From Chitinophagales bacterium (GTDB lineage: Bacteria > Bacteroidota > Bacteroidia > Chitinophagales > BACL12), in contig JACMJP010000268.1 of assembly GCA_014380545.1 (NCBI GenBank), positions 1 through 5,090 on the forward strand: a stretch of 5,090 nucleotides of DNA. Direction: 5' to 3'. Numbering within the stretch: position 1 is the stretch's first letter; each line of letters begins with the position of its first letter. Position numbers and translations under genes: made by a program. The notes beneath the pieces were generated by a model. That model searched no databases. It was not told the origin of the DNA and was given only the letters and a program-made list of their open reading frames with translations. This document shows, one piece after another, positions 1 to 5,090 of this stretch.

Positions 1-269
1 AAACTTCCTTACCAATTACTCAGGGTAATTTAATGCAGTTTGTTCCTTATGATGGGGTTTATGTTTATTTCAGGTACACAGATACACAATGTGTAATGAT
101 TGTAATGAATACCAATAATAAAGAAATACAATTGGACACAAAAAACTATACCGAAAGAATGAGCGAGTTTTCAAAAGCAAAAAATATACTTACAAACGAA
201 CAATTTAATTCCCTCACAACAATAAAAATTTCAGCTATGAGTGCCGAAGTGTTTGAATTGAAAAAGTAA
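1..269 (+). CDS. C-terminal end of a GH13 alpha-amylase/cyclomaltodextrinase-family glycoside hydrolase (5' end outside window)
   Basis: The frame is open from the left edge to a TAA at 267-269. The first ATG, at position 33, is internal: codons before it (reading LPITQGNL from position 9) continue the same domain, so this is a partial gene and not a small 78-residue protein. The visible ~89 residues match, from memory, the all-beta C-terminal domain of Bacteroidota GH13 enzymes (cyclomaltodextrinase C-terminal type). The signs are a G-x-L-M-Q-F-x-P-x-D-G-V-Y-V-Y-F-R-Y stretch, then VMIVMNTN (the usual 'V-x-V-x-x-N' strand), an 'LDTKNY' segment, and a final strand ending in VFELKK. Such enzymes hydrolyse alpha-glucans, cyclodextrins or maltodextrins. 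The catalytic barrel is outside the window, so substrate, cell location and signal peptide cannot be judged. The gene converges on the kdp operon and has no evident functional link to it. Confidence 0.8.
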   Translation, partial: TSLPITQGNLMQFVPYDGVYVYFRYTDTQCVMIVMNTNNKEIQLDTKNYTERMSEFSKAKNILTNEQFNSLTTIKISAMSAEVFELKK

Positions 270-279
270 GTTACAGAAT
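270..279. other. 10-bp convergent intergenic gap between GH13 gene and kdp operon
   Basis: The GH13 TAA ends at 269 (+) and the kinase TAA begins at 280 (-). The 10 bases between them cannot hold a terminator. The best nearby inverted repeat (TTTGAAT 290-296 / ATTCAAA 306-312) is weak and lacks a T-run, so transcripts from both sides may run into the opposing gene, or end by a factor-dependent route. Confidence 0.6.
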
Positions 280-2019
280 TTATAATATGTTTGAATCTAT
301 TGGAAATTCAAAACTAAACACACTGCCTTTTCCTTCTTCGCTTTCTACAAAGATATTTCCTCCCTGTGCTAAAATAAATTCTTTTGAAATAGCCAGCCCA
401 AGTCCTGAACCTTCTGTTGTATCACTTGAATTATTTACACGAAAAAATCTTTCAAATATTCTCTTCTTATCATTAATGTTAATTCCTTTTCCAAAATCCT
501 GCACCGCAAACCTGATTTTATTATCTATTTTTTCAGCGCTGACAATTACCTTACTATTTTCTTTACTAAATTTTGCCGCATTGGAAATTAAATTAATCAA
601 TACCCATGCTGTTTTATCAGAATCAACTACAATATCTGGCAGGGCATGAGCGATTTTTGTTTCAATCGTAATATGTTTTTGATCAGCTGCGGGCTTTGTT
701 GAGTTTACAGCATAATCAATAATAGATGCAGGAACTGTCTTTTGTTTATTTAATTTAATGTTGCCTGATTCTATTTGGGTGATATCTAATAATTCGCCGG
801 TGATATTTGACAGACGCTGTGCCTGGTCAGTTATAGATTGTATAATCTGCTTTTGTTCGGCGTTTAATTTTCCTATGCGATCATCATTCATTAATTGTGT
901 TGCCATTTTAATGGCTGACAGAGGTGTCTTTAACTCATGAGATACTGTGGCAAGAAAGTTTGTTTTTGCAAGTTCTGTTTCCTTGAAGGGAGTGATGTTT
1001 TTTAAGCTTATTACATGACCAATTAATTGCGTTTTGTTTTCTTTATCCGGTGGTGATGTTACTTTAAAAATGTCCTTACTGAAAAAACTTTCCTTATTGC
1101 CGGCATATATTTTTAAAATCGATGTGTCGTTACTATCCGGCTGTTGCATAATACCTTTAATTAAATTGCGCATCAGGTCATTTGTGGCGGCTACGTCAGG
1201 TGCATATCTATTAAGCATATTTTTTTCATCAATACCAATTACTTTGATTGCTTCTTTGTTTGCGAAAATGATCTTTTTATTTTCATCCAGCCCAATAACC
1301 GGGTCGCTCATATTATTTATAATTGCATCAATTCTCTTCTTCTCGGTTAGTAATTTTGCGACATTGCTGCTATCATATTCTTCGAGTTTTTCTGCCATTC
1401 TGTTAAATGCATGTGCAAGGTCACCAAATTCATCTTTCGAATTAAAGTGCAGCCGCCTGTCATATTTTTTATTGGCAATCTCTTTAATACTTTCTGTAAG
1501 GTGGCGAATAGGATTGGCAATATAACCTGGGAAATTTATGATAAAAGTAAATACAACGAGGAAACAAATTGCTCCGATTATAGATAAATATAAAATAGCT
1601 TTAGATGCGGTACTTTCTGCTGCAATACTTTTTCTTTCAATTGCCAGCATATTTATTTCCTGAATGTCAAGCAAGTCACTACGAATCAAAACTCTTAACT
1701 CTTCTGATCCATTTTGCTTAAACATTGTAAAATGTTTTGTTAACTCCGATGTTGCTTCCTTTTCACCTATTTCCGTGATGTTTTGCTGCTGCAGTGTTAA
1801 ATTATGTTCAAAGTTGTTTAATGCTGAAGCATCTTTGCTTGTTTCGTCCAAAACCTTCAGCATATTCTTGCAATATTCAAGCGATTCGTAATTATCAACC
1901 AAAATAACAGAAGCATCATTTGATAATTTATTCAAATAATAAATACTAAATCCGCCCAGCAAAATAATTACTGCAAAAAGAAATGCAAGACCTAAGCTGA
2001 GTTTTGATTTAATTTTCAT
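280..2019 (-). CDS. Membrane sensor histidine kinase (2 TM, HAMP, PAS, HisKA, HATPase_c) closing the kdp operon
   Basis: This 579-residue kinase has TM1 at about residues 8-29, a ~110-residue mostly helical periplasmic region (30-140) and TM2 at 141-163. HAMP (about 164-217) includes NPIRHLTESIKEIANKKYDRR and DEFGDLAHAFNRMAEKL. A short helix leads to a PAS domain (about 228-345, with NMSDPVIGLDENKKIIFAN). HisKA has the H-box FLATVSHELKTPLSAI, phospho-acceptor His361. The ATPase domain keeps the N-box (LINLISNAAKFS, N476/N480), G1 (DFGKGI, 508-513), F-box (FERFF) and G2 (GSGLGLAIS, 537-545), so it should be active. It starts 4 nt after kdpD and ends the operon. It probably supplies the kinase activity missing from the short KdpD next door. 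It does not resemble the KdpD C-terminal half: four closely spaced TM helices and a GAF-like region are absent, and the layout is closer to KinB-type kinases. The signal sensed and the partner regulator are unknown; the K+ link is inferred from context. Confidence 0.9.
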   Translation of the reverse strand: MKIKSKLSLGLAFLFAVIILLGGFSIYYLNKLSNDASVILVDNYESLEYCKNMLKVLDETSKDASALNNFEHNLTLQQQNITEIGEKEATSELTKHFTMFKQNGSEELRVLIRSDLLDIQEINMLAIERKSIAAESTASKAILYLSIIGAICFLVVFTFIINFPGYIANPIRHLTESIKEIANKKYDRRLHFNSKDEFGDLAHAFNRMAEKLEEYDSSNVAKLLTEKKRIDAIINNMSDPVIGLDENKKIIFANKEAIKVIGIDEKNMLNRYAPDVAATNDLMRNLIKGIMQQPDSNDTSILKIYAGNKESFFSKDIFKVTSPPDKENKTQLIGHVISLKNITPFKETELAKTNFLATVSHELKTPLSAIKMATQLMNDDRIGKLNAEQKQIIQSITDQAQRLSNITGELLDITQIESGNIKLNKQKTVPASIIDYAVNSTKPAADQKHITIETKIAHALPDIVVDSDKTAWVLINLISNAAKFSKENSKVIVSAEKIDNKIRFAVQDFGKGININDKKRIFERFFRVNNSSDTTEGSGLGLAISKEFILAQGGNIFVESEEGKGSVFSFEFPIDSNIL

Positions 2020-2023
2020 ACTG

Positions 2024-3151
2024 TCATGATAAAATGATAATATCGGTTTCGCTTTCTGACAATTTATTCAGTAGTTGGTTAAATATGTTCGTAGCCAGAA
2101 TAATTTTAAATAAATTGAGATGTGGTTTACCGATGCAAACTGTTGTGATATTCTTTTCTTCCACTTGTGCAATAATTGCTTTTGCAATATTGTTATTTTT
2201 TATTTGTATCACCTCTGCGCCTAAATTTGTTGCCAGTTTGAAATTATTAATTAAATGCCGTTGCTTAACCAGAGGAATTTTATCTGTCGCTTCTGAATCT
2301 ACCTGCACATATAGCACATACCATTTGCTATTATAATAACTTGCAAGCCTTGCGGTTTTGCGTATTATCATTTTTGCATTTTCGTGGCTGGAACTTATAC
2401 ATGCTAAAAATTTTTCAATACGGTGCTGAATATTTTTCGGTACTTCTGTTTCCACTTTTTTCTCTACCTGGCTTGCCACTTCCTTTAAAGCAAGCTCCCG
2501 CAATTGTAAAATATTTTCTGATTTAAAAAAATTGCTGAGCGCAGATTGTATCTTATCTGCATGATAAATTTTTCCTTCTTTTAATCTGTCAATTAATTCG
2601 CCTGCCGTTAAATCAATATTTACAACATCATCTGCCAGAAAAAGCACCTTATCAGGTATCCGTTCTTTTACATCAATGCCGGTTATAGTTTTTATTTCTT
2701 CATTTAAACTTTCTATATGCTGGATATTTACTGCACTGATCACATTAATTCCCGCCTCCAGAATTTCCACTACATCCTGCCAGCGTTTTTCATTTTTACT
2801 GCCGTCCGCATTTGTATGTGCAAGCTCGTCAACAATTACTACTTCAGGATGTGCATTGATAATTGCCTGCACATCCATTTCTTCAAGTTCCTTCCCTTTG
2901 TAGAAAATTTTTTTTCGTTCAATTACAGGTAACCCAATTACTAATTCATCTGTTTCTTTTCTTTTATGCGTTTCTACATAACCGATTTTTATGTCAATTC
3001 CATTTTTTAATAATGTATGTGCTTCCTGCAGCATGCGGTAAGTTTTCCCCACACCCGCACTCATTCCGATATAAATTTTAAATTTACCTCTCCTTGATTT
3101 TTTAATTAAATCAAGGAAATGTTGTACATTATTTTCTTTTTCATCAGCCAT
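2024..3151 (-). CDS. kdpD: Short KdpD: K+ sensor N-terminal ATP-binding domain plus USP domain, without membrane or kinase parts
   Basis: This 375-residue soluble protein matches only the N-terminal cytoplasmic part of classical ~900-residue KdpD. The KdpD domain (about 22-230) has a Walker A GMSAGVGKT (29-37), a family signature YVETHKRKETDEL (58-70), a Walker B VVIVDELAHTNADGS (104-118) and the ILEAGINVISAVNIQHIESLN segment. A universal stress protein-like domain follows (about 245-373), starting FLACISSSHENAK. The frame ends cleanly at the end of this domain, and the kinase gene begins 4 nt later, so this looks like a natural split rather than a frameshift. In E. coli this region binds ATP and tunes KdpD signalling and KdpE action on DNA; here it probably acts through the neighbouring kinase. 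Its ATG overlaps the porin stop as TAATG, which supports this start. A perfect 10-bp inverted repeat lies 35-61 nt into the frame. Confidence 0.93.
   Translation of the reverse strand: MADEKENNVQHFLDLIKKSRRGKFKIYIGMSAGVGKTYRMLQEAHTLLKNGIDIKIGYVETHKRKETDELVIGLPVIERKKIFYKGKELEEMDVQAIINAHPEVVIVDELAHTNADGSKNEKRWQDVVEILEAGINVISAVNIQHIESLNEEIKTITGIDVKERIPDKVLFLADDVVNIDLTAGELIDRLKEGKIYHADKIQSALSNFFKSENILQLRELALKEVASQVEKKVETEVPKNIQHRIEKFLACISSSHENAKMIIRKTARLASYYNSKWYVLYVQVDSEATDKIPLVKQRHLINNFKLATNLGAEVIQIKNNNIAKAIIAQVEEKNITTVCIGKPHLNLFKIILATNIFNQLLNKLSESETDIIILS
3091..3117 (-). repeat. Perfect 10-bp inverted repeat (possible mRNA hairpin) early in kdpD
   Basis: TCCTTGATTT at 3091-3100 and its exact reverse complement AAATCAAGGA at 3108-3117 flank a 7-nt AT-only loop. 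In the kdpD message this would form a 10-bp stem located about 35-61 nt after the A of the start codon, over the codons for residues ~12-21 (DLIKKS region). No U-run follows it directly, so it does not look like an intrinsic terminator. A role in tuning translation or mRNA stability at the porin/kdpD boundary is possible but unproven. Confidence 0.5.
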
Positions 3152-3153
3152 TA
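3149..3153 (-). promoter_or_regulatory. TAATG stop/start overlap coupling porin and kdpD translation
   Basis: On the minus strand the porin stop TAA (3153-3151) and the kdpD start ATG (3151-3149) share one A. No Shine-Dalgarno sequence is apparent upstream. A ribosome ending on the porin frame could re-initiate directly on kdpD, giving coupled synthesis. The overlap is read directly; coupling is inferred. Confidence 0.6.
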
Positions 3154-4227
3154 AAATGAAATTGCAAAAGAAGTTGTTGCAAAGGGCAAAATTTTTACAA
3201 TTTCTTCATTATTAACAAAGATACTGTCGCTTGCAGATATTATGCGCCCTTCAATTCTCCAAACTGAATTTTCTGTTATTTTGCAATCATAATTCAAAGA
3301 AAATCCTGAAGCTTTAAATCCATCAGGAAAACCAGTTGCTATTATCACTTCATTTTCATCAGCATAATATTCGCCACGGGCAGCAATAGCATGTTTATTA
3401 TTTATAGCATATTTCAAAATAATAACAGGGCTGTACCAATTATTATATTCTGATGTATCCATTGCTGTTTGTTCAAATCCAAAATCGAAACCGGCTGTTG
3501 CAGAAAATTTATCAGATAGATTAAATATTCCATAAAAATTATGGAAATAACGCATTTTTCTGTCGGTATCAGGTTTATCAGTTCCGATAAATGTGCTGCT
3601 GTTTAAAGTTATATTGTCAGTTGGTTTATAAGTAATTTGCGTACCGCCGGAAATTAAAGAGTTTCCTTCCACTCTTTGTATTCGTTGCCATCCATTAAGC
3701 AAGAGACCTGCAAGAAACCATTTATTATTATCTGATGTGTAAGATAATCTTACTCCACTTTCATAATATGGTGAGTTTTCTGCAAGGATGCTTCTTGTAA
3801 GTGTTGCACAATCTTTTGAAATTGCACTTTCAAATCCAATATGCGACGGTAAAATACCTGCATCAATCCAAACATTATTTTCTTTGGAAATTTTAAATCC
3901 TGCATTTGCTTCATAAATATTTTTTAAAACGCCAGGCTCCGCTGCAAGGTTTGCATTTGCATAAGTGCCTGCCATGAGCGAAAGATTTGCCCGTACCCTA
4001 TCTGTTGCGTAAGCAGCTTTAATAAATCCTAAATTCAAATTAAATTCGTTATGCCTGTTATGTGAATAAATAAAACCTGGTTGGGTATTATTATCCGGCA
4101 TGTTAAAATTTAACAGGTAATAGATTTCAGCGTATCCTGAAACCTGCAATTTTGCGCTTGAATCGTTTTGGGCAAATATTATATTGTTTATCGTAACAAT
4201 AAATAATATTATTATAATCTTTTTCAT
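3151..4227 (-). CDS. Outer-membrane beta-barrel porin of the kdp operon (BBP2/OmpL-like)
   Basis: The 358-residue product begins with a typical signal peptide: KK, then a hydrophobic stretch with cleavage likely after IIFA (residue 19). After that come many alternating polar/hydrophobic strands with frequent aromatics and short turns, ending in a C-terminal Phe (TTSFAISF), as in outer-membrane barrels. Segments GYAEIYYLLNF (31-41), NEFNLNLGFIKAAYATDRVRANLSLMAGTYA (split across 60-90) and ILAENSPYYESGVRLSYT (147-164) resemble the Bacteroidota 'outer membrane beta-barrel / putative porin-2' family, recognised from memory. It sits 4 nt after kdpC and overlaps kdpD by one base, so it is co-expressed with the K+ pump and its sensor. 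The likely role is passive passage of K+ or another small solute through the outer membrane; the substrate is inferred only from context. Two cysteines (140, 315) are present; whether they pair is unknown. Confidence 0.85.
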   Translation of the reverse strand: MKKIIIILFIVTINNIIFAQNDSSAKLQVSGYAEIYYLLNFNMPDNNTQPGFIYSHNRHNEFNLNLGFIKAAYATDRVRANLSLMAGTYANANLAAEPGVLKNIYEANAGFKISKENNVWIDAGILPSHIGFESAISKDCATLTRSILAENSPYYESGVRLSYTSDNNKWFLAGLLLNGWQRIQRVEGNSLISGGTQITYKPTDNITLNSSTFIGTDKPDTDRKMRYFHNFYGIFNLSDKFSATAGFDFGFEQTAMDTSEYNNWYSPVIILKYAINNKHAIAARGEYYADENEVIIATGFPDGFKASGFSLNYDCKITENSVWRIEGRIISASDSIFVNNEEIVKILPFATTSFAISF

Positions 4228-4231
4228 ACTT

Positions 4232-4792
4232 TTAGTTTATTTTATCTAATTGAATATTAAGTTTTAAAACATTTATTTTTTCTGTTCCAACTAAACCGAG
4301 AAATGGTTTTTCTGTATTTTCGTTAATTAATTGATAAATTTTTTCCTCAGAAATATTTCTTGCGGCGGCTATTCTTTTTGCCTGCACCTGGGCAGCTTCT
4401 ATTGAAATATCCGGATCGAGTCCACTACCTGATGCAGTTACAATATCAGATGGTATTTCACTTTTATTTATATTGGGGTTATAAACAAGAAATGTATCAA
4501 TTCTGTCCTGTACTGTTTGCAAATAATCCGGATTAGATGGTCCTTTATTGCTACCTGCCGAGCCGGCTGCGTTATACCCAACTGCTGAAGGTCTGCTCCA
4601 AAAATATTTATCATCAGTAAAATTCTGGGCAATATTTTCATAATATGTTTTGCCATCTGCTTCCACAATAAACCCTTTTCCTTTATTGGGAGATAATTGT
4701 GCGATGCCGAGCATTATCAGACTGTAAATACCTGAAAGCAAAATAAGAGATACAACAGTTAATTTGAGTGCCGGAAAAATATTTTCTTTCAT
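4232..4792 (-). CDS. kdpC: K+-transporting P-type ATPase subunit C
   Basis: KdpC is the small single-span subunit of the KdpFABC high-affinity K+ importer. It holds the complex together and is proposed to raise ATP affinity of KdpB. At 186 residues it has the usual family length. One N-terminal TM helix lies at about 8-31. The periplasmic part keeps the family landmarks: AQNFTDDKYFWSRPSA (55-70), GYNAAGSAGSNKGPSNPDY (72-90), IPSDIVTASGSGLDPDIS (113-130) with EAAQVQAKRIAAARNIS after it, and the end segment LGLVGTEKINVLKLNIQLD (165-183). These align by eye with E. coli KdpC motifs (QNFT, GRPSA, SGGSNL, SNP, ELVTASASGLD, VNIVELNLALD). It starts 11 nt after the kdpB stop and ends 4 nt before the porin gene. 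No Shine-Dalgarno sequence is visible, as is normal for Bacteroidota. Nothing appears truncated. Confidence 0.97.
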   Translation of the reverse strand: MKENIFPALKLTVVSLILLSGIYSLIMLGIAQLSPNKGKGFIVEADGKTYYENIAQNFTDDKYFWSRPSAVGYNAAGSAGSNKGPSNPDYLQTVQDRIDTFLVYNPNINKSEIPSDIVTASGSGLDPDISIEAAQVQAKRIAAARNISEEKIYQLINENTEKPFLGLVGTEKINVLKLNIQLDKIN

Positions 4793-4803
4793 AAATTATA
4801 GTT

Positions 4804-5090
4804 TTAAATAAATAAGGTTACTAGAAGATCAATTAATTTAATTCCGATAAATGGAATTAATATTCCGCCTAAGCCATAGATCAATAAATTTCTTTTTAGC
4901 AATGCGCTTGCACCTATGGGTTTATAAGCAACGCCTTTTAATGCAAGTGGAATTAATAAAGGAATTATGATCGCATTAAAAATAACAGCTGATAATATTG
5001 CACTTTCAGGTGAATATAATTGCATGATATTTAATGCCTGCAGTGCCGGAATACTTATAATAAATAATGCAGGAACAATAGCGAAATATT
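4804..5090 (-). CDS. kdpB: K+-transporting P-type ATPase subunit B, C-terminal end only (5' end outside window)
   Basis: Only the last ~95 codons of this ~680-residue P-type ATPase catalytic subunit are present. The frame stays open to the right edge, reading YFAIVPALF ... IPALQALNI before the Met at 5025, so that Met is internal and not a start. The visible part is the C-terminal membrane region. It carries the strongly conserved KdpB segments YFAI-PA-F, SPESAILSAVIFNAIIIP, LALKGVAYKPIGASALLKRN and LLIYGLGGILIPFIGIKLID. KdpB hydrolyses ATP through an aspartyl phosphate and drives K+ taken through KdpA. The ATPase core (DKTGT loop) lies outside the window. The TAA stop is followed by kdpC after 11 nt, the usual kdpA-kdpB-kdpC order; kdpA is expected just beyond the edge. 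Confidence 0.96.
   Translation of the reverse strand, partial: YFAIVPALFIISIPALQALNIMQLYSPESAILSAVIFNAIIIPLLIPLALKGVAYKPIGASALLKRNLLIYGLGGILIPFIGIKLIDLLVTLFI
4838..4860 (-). repeat. 8-bp inverted repeat near the 3' end of kdpB
   Basis: TTAATTCC (4838-4845) and GGAATTAA (4853-4860) are exact reverse complements around a 7-nt loop. The repeat lies in the codons for the conserved PFIGIK region of KdpB, about 32-54 nt before the stop, and no U-run follows on the minus strand. The amino-acid constraint and AT-rich codon choice may explain it by chance. Confidence 0.25.

Larger units (their letters stand above)
280..5090 (-). other. kdp operon: kdpB-kdpC-porin-kdpD(short)-histidine kinase
   Basis: Five minus-strand genes are packed with junctions of 11 nt, 4 nt, -1 nt and 4 nt. 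No space exists for an internal promoter outside coding sequence, so one polycistronic message entering from beyond position 5090 is expected. The operon promoter and any K+-responsive operator are therefore outside the window. The pump, outer-membrane porin and sensor parts are coupled in a fixed order, and the message ends with the kinase gene at 280. That these genes are co-transcribed is inferred from spacing and strand. Confidence 0.85.

Noticed and set aside
33..269. A stand-alone 78-residue small protein starting at the ATG at 33
   Set aside because: The frame is open to the left edge and the codons before the ATG extend the same GH13 C-terminal domain.
290..312. TTTGAAT/ATTCAAA inverted repeat as a terminator for the operon or the GH13 gene
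   Set aside because: The stem is only 7 bp with one G-C pair, has a 9-nt loop and no T-run on either side, and lies inside kinase codons.
287..649. A 120-codon plus-strand open frame opposite the kinase ATPase domain
   Set aside because: It is antisense to the conserved N-, G1-, F- and G2-box codons, has shadow-like composition, and shows no start context.
1034..1525. A 163-codon plus-strand open frame inside the kinase gene, hydrophobic and Ser/Leu-rich
   Set aside because: It lies antisense to well-conserved HAMP and PAS coding sequence. Hydrophobic Ser/Leu/Ile-rich frames are typical shadows on the complement of AT-rich charged coding DNA, and no family resemblance is seen.
2034..3081. 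Several plus-strand open frames of 61-100 codons opposite kdpD
   Set aside because: All overlap conserved KdpD codons on the other strand, overlap one another in different frames, and are rich in Cys, Phe and Ser as expected of shadows.
2024..3151. kdpD as a truncated pseudogene or a frameshifted full-length kdpD
   Set aside because: The frame ends exactly at a domain boundary with intact Walker motifs. The next gene is a complete kinase with its own start and membrane helices, not the remaining part of KdpD.
4261..4270. GTTTTAAAAC, a perfect 10-base palindrome inside kdpC as an operator
   Set aside because: It is a short AT-rich palindrome in coding sequence near the gene's 3' end, likely by chance, and there is no adjacent promoter.
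4468..4668. A 66-codon minus-strand open frame inside kdpC
   Set aside because: It is out of frame within the most conserved part of kdpC and has no recognisable features.
4804..5025. A 73-residue membrane protein starting at the Met at 5025
   Set aside because: The frame continues without stop to the window edge and the upstream residues match KdpB, so it is the tail of kdpB.

Overview
The window looks like a piece of a Bacteroidota chromosome, probably a Chitinophagaceae-type or neighbouring environmental lineage. The reasons are the AT-rich DNA, the lack of clear Shine-Dalgarno sequences before any start, a GH13 enzyme tail of the kind common in Bacteroidota, and a kdp operon carrying an outer-membrane porin and a shortened KdpD. 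The lineage is inferred from gene style, not from a marker gene.

Layout. Positions 1-269 (+) hold the last ~89 codons of a glycoside hydrolase family 13 (alpha-amylase/cyclomaltodextrinase-like) gene that begins before the window. Only 10 bases separate its stop from the stop of the first minus-strand gene. Everything from 5090 down to 280 is one tightly packed minus-strand operon: kdpB (C-terminal end only, runs off the right edge), kdpC, an outer-membrane beta-barrel porin, a short KdpD (ATP-binding KdpD domain plus USP domain, no membrane or kinase part), and a separate membrane histidine kinase (two TM helices, HAMP, PAS, HisKA, HATPase_c). Junctions are 11 nt, 4 nt, a 1-nt TAATG overlap and 4 nt, so one transcript is expected. 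No intergenic stretch exceeds 11 bases, and I see no tRNA, rRNA, CRISPR array or insertion sequence.

How the genes work together. KdpB and KdpC, with KdpA/KdpF presumably upstream of the window, form the high-affinity K+-importing P-type ATPase of the inner membrane. The porin could provide the outer-membrane route for K+ or another solute under the same control. In well-studied bacteria KdpD is one ~900-residue sensor kinase. Here the soluble sensory half and the kinase half are separate adjacent genes, and the kinase is not the KdpD C-terminal half but a KinB-like HAMP/PAS kinase with its own periplasmic domain. No response regulator (KdpE or substitute) lies in the window, although the operon ends at the kinase. 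The points most worth a second look are the split and re-wired sensor, the co-transcribed porin, a possible c-di-AMP-type motif in the USP domain, and a perfect 10-bp inverted repeat early in the kdpD reading frame.
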